Shown here: positions 25,654 through 33,505 of the stretch, in pieces | How the letters are laid out: each line of letters begins with the position of its first letter | How positions within the stretch are numbered: position 1 is the stretch's first letter | Assembly: GCA_964356355.1 (NCBI GenBank) | Contig: CAYHGX010000007.1 | Span: 4,050 to 68,049 of the forward strand | DNA length: 64,000 nt | Source: CAYHGX01 sp964356355 | Lineage (GTDB): Bacteria > Patescibacteriota > Gracilibacteria > UBA1369 > LOWO2-01-FULL-3 | Direction: 5' to 3' | Position numbers and translations under genes: made by a program | The notes under the pieces: model-generated | What the model saw: the letters and a program-made list of their open reading frames with translations, nothing else | Database searches by the model: none | What the model was told of the DNA's origin: nothing

Positions 25654-26457
25654 TTAAATTGACCTAAAGTCCACTTGATCCACCTTCTGAGCCACACCAG
25701 AATTATTATAAACATCCACTCTAAATCCCGTTTGCTGACTCTCATAAAGGGTCACCCTACAATCTCCATTACCAGAAGCAAAAGTCGCCGGCCACATTGG
25801 TCTACAAGCAAAACTCGCATGCACAAATTTATCAACACCGAATTCCTTTTTCACAGCCTCAACAGCATTTTGCACCAAAACAGATGAATCAGTAGCCATA
25901 AGTCCATCACCGAATAAATCACCAGTATTCACCTCCTCTTGATTAATTTCCACCTGCACCAATTTCAGTTTTCCTCCACTAAATTCCACCCCAAACGCCT
26001 CACTCTTTTCATCCACCTTTGAATCCGTAATATCAGCAGCCTCATGCACAAAAATATAAACCCAGTAATTACTGTGGCCATTGGCAAATTCTCGCCCGGG
26101 AATAGTATAGTTATCATCCAACATCGGCCCAAAATTATTAAATCCAATTAAAGTAGCTCCAGAAAAAGCCGCCTTAGCATATTCATTCACTTGAGGCCAA
26201 AGCTCCTTTGCAGTTGGATCAACCAGCCCAGTCTCCTTTTCATCTGCCCTTAGCACCAATGCCTTTCCAGCACTTTCCGGCCCCTGATCCTGAGTTAAAT
26301 CCGGCATCGCAATACCCTGTGCCGCTAAATCCTTCGCCACCTGATCCTGAATATCATCCTGATTAGGCAACCCCGGTATTTGCATGGCCAAATCCTCCGC
26401 ACTGCCACACCCAGCCAAAAGCACCAAAGAAACTAAAAACAAACTAAAAGTTTTCAT
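25654..26457 (-). CDS. Lipoprotein co-transcribed with the FTR1 permease
   Basis: A 267-residue lipoprotein: MKTFSLFLVSL signal, lipobox LAGC with Cys17. The mature part begins with a helical, Asp/Gln-rich linker (about 25-65), then a mixed alpha/beta domain with two Cys (CRPMWP and GDCRV) that could form a disulfide. I do not recognise the family. Its place directly upstream of the FTR1 permease suggests a role in iron capture or oxidation outside the membrane, but it lacks the EfeO M75 HXXE pattern and any cupredoxin motif. Gene certain; role inferred. Confidence 0.78.
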   Translation of the reverse strand: MKTFSLFLVSLVLLAGCGSAEDLAMQIPGLPNQDDIQDQVAKDLAAQGIAMPDLTQDQGPESAGKALVLRADEKETGLVDPTAKELWPQVNEYAKAAFSGATLIGFNNFGPMLDDNYTIPGREFANGHSNYWVYIFVHEAADITDSKVDEKSEAFGVEFSGGKLKLVQVEINQEEVNTGDLFGDGLMATDSSVLVQNAVEAVKKEFGVDKFVHASFACRPMWPATFASGNGDCRVTLYESQQTGFRVDVYNNSGVAQKVDQVDFRSI

Positions 26458-26513
26458 ACAAAAAAATTAAAAAGCCCGCAAATTATAGCCAAAAAGCCCC
26501 GTCAGTCCAATAT

Positions 26514-28121
26514 CTATTTTTTACCAGACCCAGGCGCACTCTTCACCTCCACCGGACTTGGCGACCTCACCACCTCCACATGAAAAGTAGTTTCCGCCTT
26601 CTCACCCCACGGTTCCACTCCAACAGAATACTTACCGGTCAGCTCCACCGGTGTCCACCACTCATTCTTTTCACCAGCTCCCCATCTTCTTGCACCCGCA
26701 CCCGGAAAATACTTAGCAGGCACTCCACCTCTAGCATGCAACGCACTCCTATTGTTATTAAAAGCTACCCACATCACTGCAGCATCATACCCAGCCGTTG
26801 TCATCATTTGCACATAAAGATCAACAACATTATTACAATCCCCACCCTCATTAAAAAGCACCAACAGACCCGGACGATCAAAATTAGAATCGTACTCCAG
26901 CTTATATGGCAACTGTTGAATAAAACCGATAATCGTCTTAATTCTTTTAGGGTGGTCATTTTTATCGATACCATTGAGCACAAACTCCACTAGCTGCTTC
27001 GCCACAGGATCGGCAGTATCAATAAGCGGAGCCATCTTTGCAATCGTAATACTCCTACCAAAAACATTAGGGAATGTAACATTCCTATCTAGATTAGCGG
27101 CCGTCCTTTCCAGCAAACCATCAATACGTGAACTAATAGTAGACACATTCATTGGCCACGTGCCCTTTTCACCCAGTTTCAACGTTACCTGCGGATCAGC
27201 CTTTAGCAAACTCGCCGGAACCCTCACGTCATGATAAGGAGAAACGCCACTAGGTAAAAGAAGCCTATTTCCTGCGCCCAAAAGCGCCTGATCCATTCCT
27301 GTCTTACTATAACTACCACCAGGTTCAATCCCATCCTTGACATCCATTTGCTGAATCACATAAAAACTTTTTTTAGTCTCAAACCCAGGCTCTGGATTAT
27401 AAGTAGCCATTGTAAACACACCCTTTCCATCCCTCACTATTCCAAGTCTAGTTGTATCCAACTTTGTTGCAAAAGAAGTTTCATAAAGCCAACAAATCCA
27501 AGTTTTCAACTGCTCATCGCTCAACCCTGGCTCCAACAAAGTATTCACCGCATCCGCAAGTGTTGTTTTTTGATAAGCATTTTCTGAACCACTAGCAGCA
27601 GTCATATGACCAGAAAGCTTACCAATAAGTGCAAACCTATATATATCCTGCTTTTTAGAACCCTCCACCATTCCACCGTTTTTATCTGAAGGATACAGCC
27701 CCTCATTCGTTGCCAAATATTTAAATTTACCCGCCAACAAATGCTCAATCACTCTATCCATTTTCAGCATCCTGTCACTTTTAGTTAAATCCGTAATATT
27801 AAAAAGCCTTGTTGAATTTTCCAGCAACACAGCAAACGGCTTCTTAGCAAGATTAAGCACTTCCGCCTCTTCAGCTAACTCAGCGCCCCCGGATCCTTGT
27901 CTCGACACAATCATCGTAGTAGCAGCAGCAAGCATTAAAACAAAAGCAGCTGCCGTCACAATCGGCAAAGAATCATGTCTCGCTCTATTCACTTCTTCCT
28001 TAATGTACTCAACCACGGCACCAATGACCTCCGCCACCCGGTCCTCAATTCTATTAATAAAATCAGGACTAAAAGCCTCAGCAACAAGCGGACTTTCACC
28101 CTTCACTGCCGGATAACTCAC
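26514..28121 (-). CDS. Membrane protein with transglutaminase-like domain (5' end near a gap)
   Basis: At least 535 residues. The GTG at 28121 gives a plausible start, but the frame stays open into the N gap, so the true start may be in missing sequence. One membrane segment lies at about residues 55-75 (LPIVTAAAFVLMLAAATTMIV). Near the C-terminus, GGDCNNVVDLYVQMMTTAGYD followed by LHARGGVP resembles the Cys and His regions of the transglutaminase-like (papain-fold) superfamily, where Cys sits in a GDC motif. The Asp of the triad is not obvious. Likely extracytoplasmic. It lies 56 bases upstream of the FTR1-operon lipoprotein. Confidence 0.65.
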   Translation of the reverse strand: MSYPAVKGESPLVAEAFSPDFINRIEDRVAEVIGAVVEYIKEEVNRARHDSLPIVTAAAFVLMLAAATTMIVSRQGSGGAELAEEAEVLNLAKKPFAVLLENSTRLFNITDLTKSDRMLKMDRVIEHLLAGKFKYLATNEGLYPSDKNGGMVEGSKKQDIYRFALIGKLSGHMTAASGSENAYQKTTLADAVNTLLEPGLSDEQLKTWICWLYETSFATKLDTTRLGIVRDGKGVFTMATYNPEPGFETKKSFYVIQQMDVKDGIEPGGSYSKTGMDQALLGAGNRLLLPSGVSPYHDVRVPASLLKADPQVTLKLGEKGTWPMNVSTISSRIDGLLERTAANLDRNVTFPNVFGRSITIAKMAPLIDTADPVAKQLVEFVLNGIDKNDHPKRIKTIIGFIQQLPYKLEYDSNFDRPGLLVLFNEGGDCNNVVDLYVQMMTTAGYDAAVMWVAFNNNRSALHARGGVPAKYFPGAGARRWGAGEKNEWWTPVELTGKYSVGVEPWGEKAETTFHVEVVRSPSPVEVKSAPGSGKK

Positions 28122-28132
28122 CCCAGCAACAG

Positions 28133-28232
28133 NNNNNNNNNNNNNNNNNNNNNNNNNNNNNNNNNNNNNNNNNNNNNNNNNNNNNNNNNNNNNNNNNNNN
28201 NNNNNNNNNNNNNNNNNNNNNNNNNNNNNNNN
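28133..28232. other. Assembly gap, 100 N
   Basis: Exactly 100 undetermined bases, a scaffolding placeholder. Any reading frame that crosses it is an artefact, and true distance and content are unknown. Confidence 0.99.
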
Positions 28233-28264
28233 TCGAAATAAGCGTACTCTATAAATAAACCTGA

Positions 28265-28360
28265 GGGAAAATTGTACGAACGCACGTAGCTTTTTAGAGC
28301 TGGAGGTCTCGTGGTTTCCTGCAGCTCTAAAAAGCGAAGCTTAGTGAGCACAATTTTCCC
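28265..28360. repeat. Long imperfect hairpin (two nested inverted repeats)
   Basis: Outer arms GGGAAAATTGT (28265-28275) and ACAATTTTCCC (28350-28360), perfect over 11 bp. Inner arms GCTTTTTAGAGCTG (28289-28302) and CAGCTCTAAAAAGC (28322-28335), perfect over 14 bp, continuing AGG/CCT after one mismatch. An internal loop separates the two stems. No open frame fits it. It lies 33 bases from the assembly gap and may have caused it. Could be a miniature element or a folded RNA. Confidence 0.7.
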
Positions 28361-28382
28361 GAAAACCGATATTTTGGAAGCG

Positions 28383-28407
28383 TTGAAACCTTTCTTAAAG
28401 GTTTCAA
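28383..28407. repeat. Perfect hairpin downstream of tRNA-Trp
   Basis: TTGAAACCTTT (28383-28393), loop CTT, AAAGGTTTCAA (28397-28407): an 11-bp stem with a 3-base loop. It begins eight bases after the 3' end of the tRNA. No U-tract follows on the minus strand, so it is a processing or weak termination signal rather than a standard terminator. Confidence 0.6.
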
Positions 28408-28414
28408 AATTGTT

Positions 28415-28489
28415 TGGCAGGCCCAAGAGGATTTGAACCCCTACTTGCGGTTTTGGAGACCGTCGTGCTACCATTGACACTATGAGCCT
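28415..28489 (-). tRNA. tRNA-Trp (CCA anticodon)
   Basis: A 75-base cloverleaf: acceptor AGGCTCA/TGGGCCT, discriminator G, encoded CCA. The anticodon loop CTCCAAA gives CCA; the T arm GGTTCAAATCC is standard. G73 is normal for bacterial tRNA-Trp. A CCA anticodon fits tryptophan on UGG only, in keeping with UGA as stop. Confidence 0.95.
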
Positions 28490-28510
28490 ACGATTTATGC
28501 GAATGGCAAT

Positions 28511-28542
28511 ATAACAAAAGAGGCCCGCATTCGCCAGCCCCT
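28511..28542 (-). terminator. Rho-independent terminator of the DUF3352 gene
   Basis: On the minus strand AGGGGC (28542-28537), 12-base loop, GCCTCT (28524-28519), then TTTGTTAT. It lies 21 bases after the stop at 28564. The stem has one G-T pair and the U-tract is short. Confidence 0.5.
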
Positions 28543-28563
28543 TTTAATTTTTCATCTCTCAAA

Positions 28564-30225
28564 TTACTTCACCACAGACTCTATTTTTAAATAAGATTCG
28601 CTCTTCAACACACCATCCTCAGTCTTACTTCCACCAACTACATACCCAAGCGTCTCCATAAAGTCCTTCACCAAAAGATAAATTTTCTCACCCTCAACTG
28701 CCTTAACCGAATCCACGAACTGGCTACCCTTCGCCATTTCCGCATACTTATCCAAAATCACAAACAACGGACTAAAATCAAAATAATTTCTCGTATCAAA
28801 CTCCTTCATGTTTAAAGCCCCAAAAGCATTTTTCATCACTTCATTTCCACTCAAAGTTGCCTTCACCTCCTCCTCCAGCCCTGGATAAAGCGCAAAAAAC
28901 AACATGCCATTACTATCCACTCCATAGTAAAATTCCACCTTCAGGCTCTTGAAATCCAATGCCGGTAAATACACCCTCACTCCATTCAAAAGCTCTTCCG
29001 GAATCACACTAAAATCAAAGTATAACTTCCTTATCGGCGCCCCCTTTATTACCTCCACTTCTCTCTTCAACAAGCCCAATCCTTCATATCCACTACCGGC
29101 AATCGTAGAATCAAATTCAGCTATCACGTCGTCGGCATATCCATCCATTTTATTCAAAAAAGTCTTGGCCAATTCCCCATTTCCCGTCCCAATATCAAAA
29201 TACAAAGAAACCGCAGGATAAAGCTGGCCCTTATCTGAAACCACCAACGCCAAAGGCGCGTTAAACAACTCCTTATAATCAGCAATACTTTCCACCCCCG
29301 TAGCACCAATAGTGCCGGCCAAATCATCAATCAATCCCGAAACTTGCGAAAACAAAATTACATCCTGATCAGGCAATTTCGAGAAGAAATCCACCTTCAC
29401 TCCCCCATCAGAAGCAGCTCCATCCACCGCCTTCCCCTCCCCCACAAGCCGATTCGCCAAAACTCGAATTCCCTTACTCTCAGCCAACATCACCCCATAC
29501 GCCGACCCAGTCCCCATCGATTCCTGCCCACTATTTCGATTAACAGTTTGAATAAACTTATCGCTCATATAAACAAACGCCATACTCTTAGCACTCAAAT
29601 TTCTCACCCTTTTATAGTTATCTGTCCCAGCAAACCCATCGTCCCCACCATTGAGGCGTCCGAGCGCATCATCAAGATAATTTCGACCATTAGAAATCAA
29701 AAACACATCTCCACTCCTAGCTATAAACACCTCGTCACGCGCATTTTCCCAAAATTTCACACCATCCTTTTTACTCTCTATAAATTTTTTGCCCGATTTC
29801 GTAATCATCTTCACCACAAAATCCTGAAACTCATCAGCCTTAGCAAACTTCCCGGCCAACACCACCTCATTAAGCCCATCCGCTTTATTTTCATCCACCA
29901 CTACGCCTCCAACCACCTTCCAATCACTACCAATAAACGGCTTCAGTAAAGAAAAATAGTCAGCTACTTCGGCATTATTTTGATCAGAAAAACTCTTATT
30001 AAATTCATCCGAAATTTGTTTATAACTCTCTTTTGGGAATTGAGCCAACAAACCCTTAAGCAAAGCCACCTGCTCCTGATTTGAATAATCAAAACCAAAA
30101 GCCACGTCACTCTTTTCTGGCACCACCGACTCAAGCGCCACATCTCCCTTGGCCTTTCCACATCCTGTAATCAAAAGAGCTAATCCAATCAACACACCAG
30201 CCCCAGCTAAAAATCGTTTATTCAT
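28564..30225 (-). CDS. DUF3352-type lipoprotein
   Basis: A 553-residue lipoprotein: basic MNKR, hydrophobic stretch, lipobox LITGC with Cys22. The mature protein starts with PEKSDVAFGFDYSNQE and carries the DUF3352 pattern of alternating strands and helices (for example LVVSDKGQLYPAVSLYFD, then DDALGRLNGGDDGFAGT). DUF3352 proteins occur in Cyanobacteria and CPR with unknown function. Extracytoplasmic. The start ATG 30225 directly follows the U-tract of the terminator behind rpmG (30226-30261), so the gene probably relies on read-through or a promoter not seen here. Confidence 0.82.
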   Translation of the reverse strand: MNKRFLAGAGVLIGLALLITGCGKAKGDVALESVVPEKSDVAFGFDYSNQEQVALLKGLLAQFPKESYKQISDEFNKSFSDQNNAEVADYFSLLKPFIGSDWKVVGGVVVDENKADGLNEVVLAGKFAKADEFQDFVVKMITKSGKKFIESKKDGVKFWENARDEVFIARSGDVFLISNGRNYLDDALGRLNGGDDGFAGTDNYKRVRNLSAKSMAFVYMSDKFIQTVNRNSGQESMGTGSAYGVMLAESKGIRVLANRLVGEGKAVDGAASDGGVKVDFFSKLPDQDVILFSQVSGLIDDLAGTIGATGVESIADYKELFNAPLALVVSDKGQLYPAVSLYFDIGTGNGELAKTFLNKMDGYADDVIAEFDSTIAGSGYEGLGLLKREVEVIKGAPIRKLYFDFSVIPEELLNGVRVYLPALDFKSLKVEFYYGVDSNGMLFFALYPGLEEEVKATLSGNEVMKNAFGALNMKEFDTRNYFDFSPLFVILDKYAEMAKGSQFVDSVKAVEGEKIYLLVKDFMETLGYVVGGSKTEDGVLKSESYLKIESVVK

Positions 30226-30261
30226 AGAAAAAAATTAAACTTCCGATATCACAGGAAGTTT
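30226..30261 (-). terminator. Rho-independent terminator after rpmG
   Basis: On the minus strand AAACTTCC (30261-30254), 9-base loop, GGAAGTTT (30244-30237), then AATTTTTTTC. A perfect 8-bp stem with a good U-tract. Confidence 0.7.
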
Positions 30262-30288
30262 AACAAAGAATTTCAGATTTTGATAGTT

Positions 30289-30309
30289 GGCGCTCGCTTC
30301 GCTCGCGCC
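30289..30309. repeat. GC-rich repeat element
   Basis: GGCGCTCGC followed by TTCGCTCGCGCC; its complement contains the same 16-mer as the sufC 3' end (11707-11722). It lies between rpmG and its terminator. Confidence 0.6.
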
Positions 30310-30318
30310 CCAAAGCTA

Positions 30319-30504
30319 CTAATTACCCTTCTTAGTATCCTTTCTCTTATGAACAACGTGCGCGCGGCACTTCTCATGACCACAAAACTTCTTGAGCTCT
30401 TTTACGATCTCGTCATTTCTGCGTTTGTCGTAAGCAGTAACGTAGTTTGCAGTATTACAACCTGAGCAAAACCATGTAGCAAATTGACTTTTTCCGTGTG
30501 CCAT
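30319..30504 (-). CDS. rpmG: 50S ribosomal protein L33
   Basis: A 61-residue L33 of the large ribosomal subunit. The zinc-ribbon version is seen: Cys13 and Cys16 in FCSGC, Cys41 and Cys46 in FCGHEKC, with NYVTAYDKRRN and LKKFC matching the family's NYxTxxNKRN and LKKYC. The spacing of the second Cys pair (four residues between) is wider than the usual CxxC. Promoter TTGACA-N16-TAAGAT lies 30-57 bases upstream. It stands alone, not in a ribosomal operon. Confidence 0.9.
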   Translation of the reverse strand: MAHGKSQFATWFCSGCNTANYVTAYDKRRNDEIVKELKKFCGHEKCRAHVVHKRKDTKKGN

Positions 30505-30533
30505 AAATTCATTTCTTTAAATAAAGCATACCG

Positions 30534-30561
30534 ATCTTATCTGAAATTTAAGCAATGTCAA
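30534..30561 (-). promoter_or_regulatory. Promoter of rpmG
   Basis: On the minus strand TTGACA (30561-30556), 16-base spacer, TAAGAT (30539-30534), giving a leader of about 24 bases to ATG 30504. Confidence 0.6.
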
Positions 30562-30648
30562 CAGAATCTCAGGCCCTCCGCGGCCAACTCCTTGCATAAA
30601 TCGATACTTTCAGTTAAAAATCAGTAGTTCAAAAGCTTCAACATTCAG

Positions 30649-30724
30649 GCCGTTATAGCTCAGATGGTAGAGCGCATCCATGGTAAGGATGAGGTCTCGG
30701 GTTCAATTCCCGATAACGGCTCCA
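30649..30724 (+). tRNA. tRNA-Thr (GGT anticodon)
   Basis: A 76-base cloverleaf: acceptor GCCGTTA/TAACGGC, D arm AGCTCAGATGGTAGAGC, anticodon stem CATCC/GGATG with loop ATGGTAA (anticodon GGT), T arm GGGTTCAATTCCC, encoded CCA. It points toward the anti-sigma-like gene with 14 bases between. Confidence 0.95.
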
Positions 30725-30738
30725 TATTAGCTCAAATT

Positions 30739-31893
30739 CTAATCTTCTAGTCCCCACACCCTCTCCGGATATTTATCCAAAGCTTTATTCATAAGAGCCT
30801 TATTTTTCTCAACTTCCTTTTTTGCCGACTCCGGGATCTTCGCAAGCAACTCATTCATCTCGGCCTCACTCAGCTTCTTATTACTATCTGAATAACAACC
30901 CACCTGAGAAATAAATCCAGGCCCCTCATAGTACTGCTTCATTCCCTCATTCGGTGCAAAAAATTCACCAGCATCAACATCTGTAATATTTCTCACATCA
31001 AGATAATCGATCGTCATTTTGAAATTTGAAGATACGTTAGTTCGTCCAAAATACTTTTCTAAAAAACCTTTAGACGGACTATACACAGCCCTCGCCAAGC
31101 TCAAGGAATCTCTATAAAAATACATTTCAGTCACTTCCCCCCTACCTTCAGAAGTAACCTTGTAAGCCCACTCTCCATTCAAAACCACCTCCTCAACCTC
31201 ATAGTCACCATCTTCCTTAATTTCCTCCAAAACATTCAGCGGCATCCTGCCATCATTCCTCCACTGCTCCTCAGGCAACATTTCACCCGGTAAATCATCA
31301 CCCTCTTTATACCCAACCAATCCACTAGAAACTTCGTACTTAGAATAATCATCAACATTCACATTCAAAAGCACGCTCCCCATAATATCGTCCTTCTCTA
31401 TCCTGCGTTTATCCACCATGCAATAAATCAATTTTTCAGCGCCCTGCTCGGCCACAATAGAATCATTAGTAAACAACTCGCCCTCCGCAGTTGCTAAATA
31501 AATAGCATCTTTTTTTCCTGATCCTTTAAACATAAATTCACCATTATCCCCATGCCAAACTTCCGATATATATTCGTTTCCAAACTCACTCTCTACCCCC
31601 ACTTGTCCTTCAATTTTAATCTTCTCCTTTGTATAAAAAATCCCCTGCTCATTTTGCAAAGACTTATACTGCTCCAAGGCATCCGCCACCATATTATTCT
31701 TAGAAGAAAACGGCCCACTCACCACCACCGCCGCCACAATTAAAATCATCAAGCTCGCACCAGCAAATGAATATCTCCAAAAGAAAAAGGGTCTACGCGC
31801 AGGCCTATATTGCTCCATCAATTTCTGCTCCAACCCCGCCACAAATTTTGGTGACACCTTATTTTTCAACAACTTTTCTAATTTCTTTTCCAT
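30739..31893 (-). CDS. Membrane protein paired with an ECF sigma factor (anti-sigma-like)
   Basis: A 384-residue protein with a basic, helical cytoplasmic N-terminus (about 1-37, EKKLEKLLKNKVSPKF), one membrane segment (about 38-62), and a large outer domain. The outer domain resembles LolA/RseB-like lipid-sensing folds only vaguely. It starts 38 bases after the ECF sigma gene stop on the same strand, and the N-in topology fits an anti-sigma factor with an extracytoplasmic sensor. No zinc-binding HxxxCxxC (ZAS) motif is present, so the anti-sigma role is an inference from context. Confidence 0.68.
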   Translation of the reverse strand: MEKKLEKLLKNKVSPKFVAGLEQKLMEQYRPARRPFFFWRYSFAGASLMILIVAAVVVSGPFSSKNNMVADALEQYKSLQNEQGIFYTKEKIKIEGQVGVESEFGNEYISEVWHGDNGEFMFKGSGKKDAIYLATAEGELFTNDSIVAEQGAEKLIYCMVDKRRIEKDDIMGSVLLNVNVDDYSKYEVSSGLVGYKEGDDLPGEMLPEEQWRNDGRMPLNVLEEIKEDGDYEVEEVVLNGEWAYKVTSEGRGEVTEMYFYRDSLSLARAVYSPSKGFLEKYFGRTNVSSNFKMTIDYLDVRNITDVDAGEFFAPNEGMKQYYEGPGFISQVGCYSDSNKKLSEAEMNELLAKIPESAKKEVEKNKALMNKALDKYPERVWGLED

Positions 31894-31931
31894 ATAATAA
31901 TTGGATTAATTTTCGTTAATAAAGAGGACGT

Positions 31932-32468
31932 TCAAGAAAAATTACTGCAAACTTCAGCATTTTTTCTCAAAGTCTCCAGTGCCCGCGACAAATTAGAGGC
32001 CACAGTTTTTTCGGACGTACCCATCGTTTTCGCAATCTCTCTATTCTGCAAATCCGAAGCAAATCTCAGCAAAACAGTTTCCCGTTGTTTCTCCGGCAAC
32101 TCCTTCACAAATCCCCAAAGTTTTTTCAACTCTTCCCTCGATAATCCGCTATTCGCCCCCTCTTCCTCCACCCGATTATCCAAAAATTCCTCATAAGCCA
32201 CAGTCACCTCTTCTCTCTTCCCCCATTTTTTTTTCAACAAATTCTTCGCAATCTGAAACAGCCAAGCCCTAAAAGCCAACAACTCATTAGATCGTAAACT
32301 ATAAAGTTTCTTCACCACAATTTCCCAAGTATCACTCGTTAGCTCCTCAGCCTCCTGCACATTCCCCACTCTCGCGAGAAAAAAATTATAAACCGGCCCC
32401 ACGTGAGCCTGATACAGCTCCGCAAAACTATCTGCCTCCTCTTTAGCCCGTTTTACTAAAGTTTCCAT
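31932..32468 (-). CDS. ECF-type RNA polymerase sigma factor
   Basis: A 178-residue sigma factor with region 2 (FAELYQAHVGPVYNFFLARV, then AFRAWLFQIAKNLLKKKWG) and region 4 (LPEKQRETVLLRFASDLQNREIA with the HTH KTMGTSEKTVASNLSRAL). The linker between the two is acidic and no sigma1.1 or sigma3 is present, typical of the extracytoplasmic-function group. It heads a two-gene operon with the membrane protein at 30739-31893, a likely envelope-stress or surface-signal pair. I see no autoregulatory GGAAC-type box upstream. The only candidate -10 (TAGAAT near 32488) lacks a good -35. Confidence 0.92.
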   Translation of the reverse strand: METLVKRAKEEADSFAELYQAHVGPVYNFFLARVGNVQEAEELTSDTWEIVVKKLYSLRSNELLAFRAWLFQIAKNLLKKKWGKREEVTVAYEEFLDNRVEEEGANSGLSREELKKLWGFVKELPEKQRETVLLRFASDLQNREIAKTMGTSEKTVASNLSRALETLRKNAEVCSNFS

Positions 32469-32548
32469 AACAATAAAATTACATTATTCTAAGTGATAGA
32501 TACACAAAAAATAAAAGTACTGCATCAAGTAAGACACATCGTCCCCAC

Positions 32549-32577
32549 TTGACCTTTTTATATATTCTTTATATACT
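32549..32577 (+). promoter_or_regulatory. Promoter of the toxin-antitoxin-smr operon
   Basis: TTGACC (32549-32554), 17-base spacer, TATACT (32572-32577). It lies inside the apparent 5' extension of the antitoxin frame and shows that translation starts at ATG 32600. Confidence 0.75.
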
Positions 32578-32599
32578 ATTAGCAATAACCCTTGCAAAT

Positions 32600-32830
32600 A
32601 TGACTTCACTTATATTCAAAGTCAGTGACAAAATCCCCAAAGAACTAGATGTTATCCAAGAAGAAGAAGGCCTGGGAAACAGAACATCCACCCTCACCTT
32701 TCTTATTAAGTATTATTTTCTCACAAAAAAAAGCTCTCTAGATCAATCCATCCAAATTATGGACAGGTTACTTGACCGCATTGATACAGCCAAGCTCCCT
32801 TCCGCAAAAGAACAACTCAAGGATATATAA
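32600..32830 (+). CDS. Putative antitoxin of a RelE/ParE-type module
   Basis: A 76-residue protein with a ribbon-helix-helix-like N-terminus (LIFKVSDKIPKELDVIQEE and RTSTLTFLIKYYF) and a charged C-terminal tail that would bind the toxin. The frame is open from a TTG at 32549, but that codon is the -35 box of the operon promoter, so ATG 32600 is the start. It stops eight bases before the toxin gene, the usual antitoxin-first order. The exact antitoxin family is not clear. Confidence 0.72.
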   Translation: MTSLIFKVSDKIPKELDVIQEEEGLGNRTSTLTFLIKYYFLTKKSSLDQSIQIMDRLLDRIDTAKLPSAKEQLKDI

Positions 32831-32838
32831 ATATTCGC

Positions 32839-33174
32839 ATGCAAATATTTTTCTCGGAACACTTCAAAAAACAACTTAAAAAACTCAAAAAAAAATACAC
32901 TCATATTAAAGACGATCTTTTGAGTGCGATCGATTCCTTTGATCCCAGAAATGAAATTACAATTGGCCGTTCAATATACAAAATCAGAATATCCAGTAGT
33001 GACATACAAAAGGGAAAATCTGGAGGCTTCAGATCCTACATTTATCTCTACATGAAAAAGGATTTACTCCTCCCACTTTGCATCTATCCAAAATCAAAAA
33101 CTGAAAGTATTACCGAAAACGAACTCAAGCATCATTTCGATCAAACCATTCAAGAAGCTCTAGAAAAACTATAA
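32839..33174 (+). CDS. Putative RelE/ParE-family toxin
   Basis: An 111-residue protein opening FFSEHFKKQLKKLKKKY, the helical start typical of RelE/YoeB/ParE toxins, with basic residues and the strand pattern IGRSIYKIRI, GGFRSYIYLYM, LLLPLCIYPKS. In this superfamily such proteins cleave mRNA at the ribosome or inhibit gyrase. The catalytic residues cannot be assigned by eye. The C-terminal 30 residues extend past the normal RelE end. One base separates it from the smr-domain gene. Confidence 0.75.
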   Translation: MQIFFSEHFKKQLKKLKKKYTHIKDDLLSAIDSFDPRNEITIGRSIYKIRISSSDIQKGKSGGFRSYIYLYMKKDLLLPLCIYPKSKTESITENELKHHFDQTIQEALEKL

Positions 33175-33175
33175 A

Positions 33176-33505
33176 ATGGCCAAAAAATCCCCCAAACCCA
33201 AAAAGCTCAACAAATACGACAACCTCTCCAAGCACCAGGCCGAGTTTGATTTTCACGATCGTGGAATGCTCCACGCCGGCGACATCAAACGCCTCGCAGA
33301 CGAATTCCTAGACACCTGCGAACGCCGCAAACTCACAAAAGTCCTCTTCATCACCGGCAAAGGCCTCCACTCGCGAAACGGCAGCCCAGTAGTAAAGCCA
33401 CTCCTCAAGCGCTACTTACTCACCTTACCTTTCGTAGTCCGCGTATACGAAGGACGCTCCACCATCGGCGGCAGCGGCACACTAGAAGTGGTTCTGGATT
33501 TCTAA
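33176..33505 (+). CDS. Smr-domain protein
   Basis: A 109-residue protein with a stand-alone small MutS-related domain: DFHDRGMLHAGDIKRLADEF (the LDLHG-like first motif), KVLFITGKGLHSRNGSPVVK (matching ITGKGxHS), and GGSGTLEVVL (matching GGxGA). Smr domains act as endonucleases on RNA or DNA. The first motif reads DFHDRG in place of DLHG. It follows the toxin gene by one base, so it belongs to the same transcript. Its TAA interlocks with the TAG of the convergent gene. Confidence 0.88.
   Translation: MAKKSPKPKKLNKYDNLSKHQAEFDFHDRGMLHAGDIKRLADEFLDTCERRKLTKVLFITGKGLHSRNGSPVVKPLLKRYLLTLPFVVRVYEGRSTIGGSGTLEVVLDF

Noticed and set aside
28118..28480. Minus-strand frame across the first N run
   Set aside because: It translates unknown bases and covers the tRNA-Trp gene.
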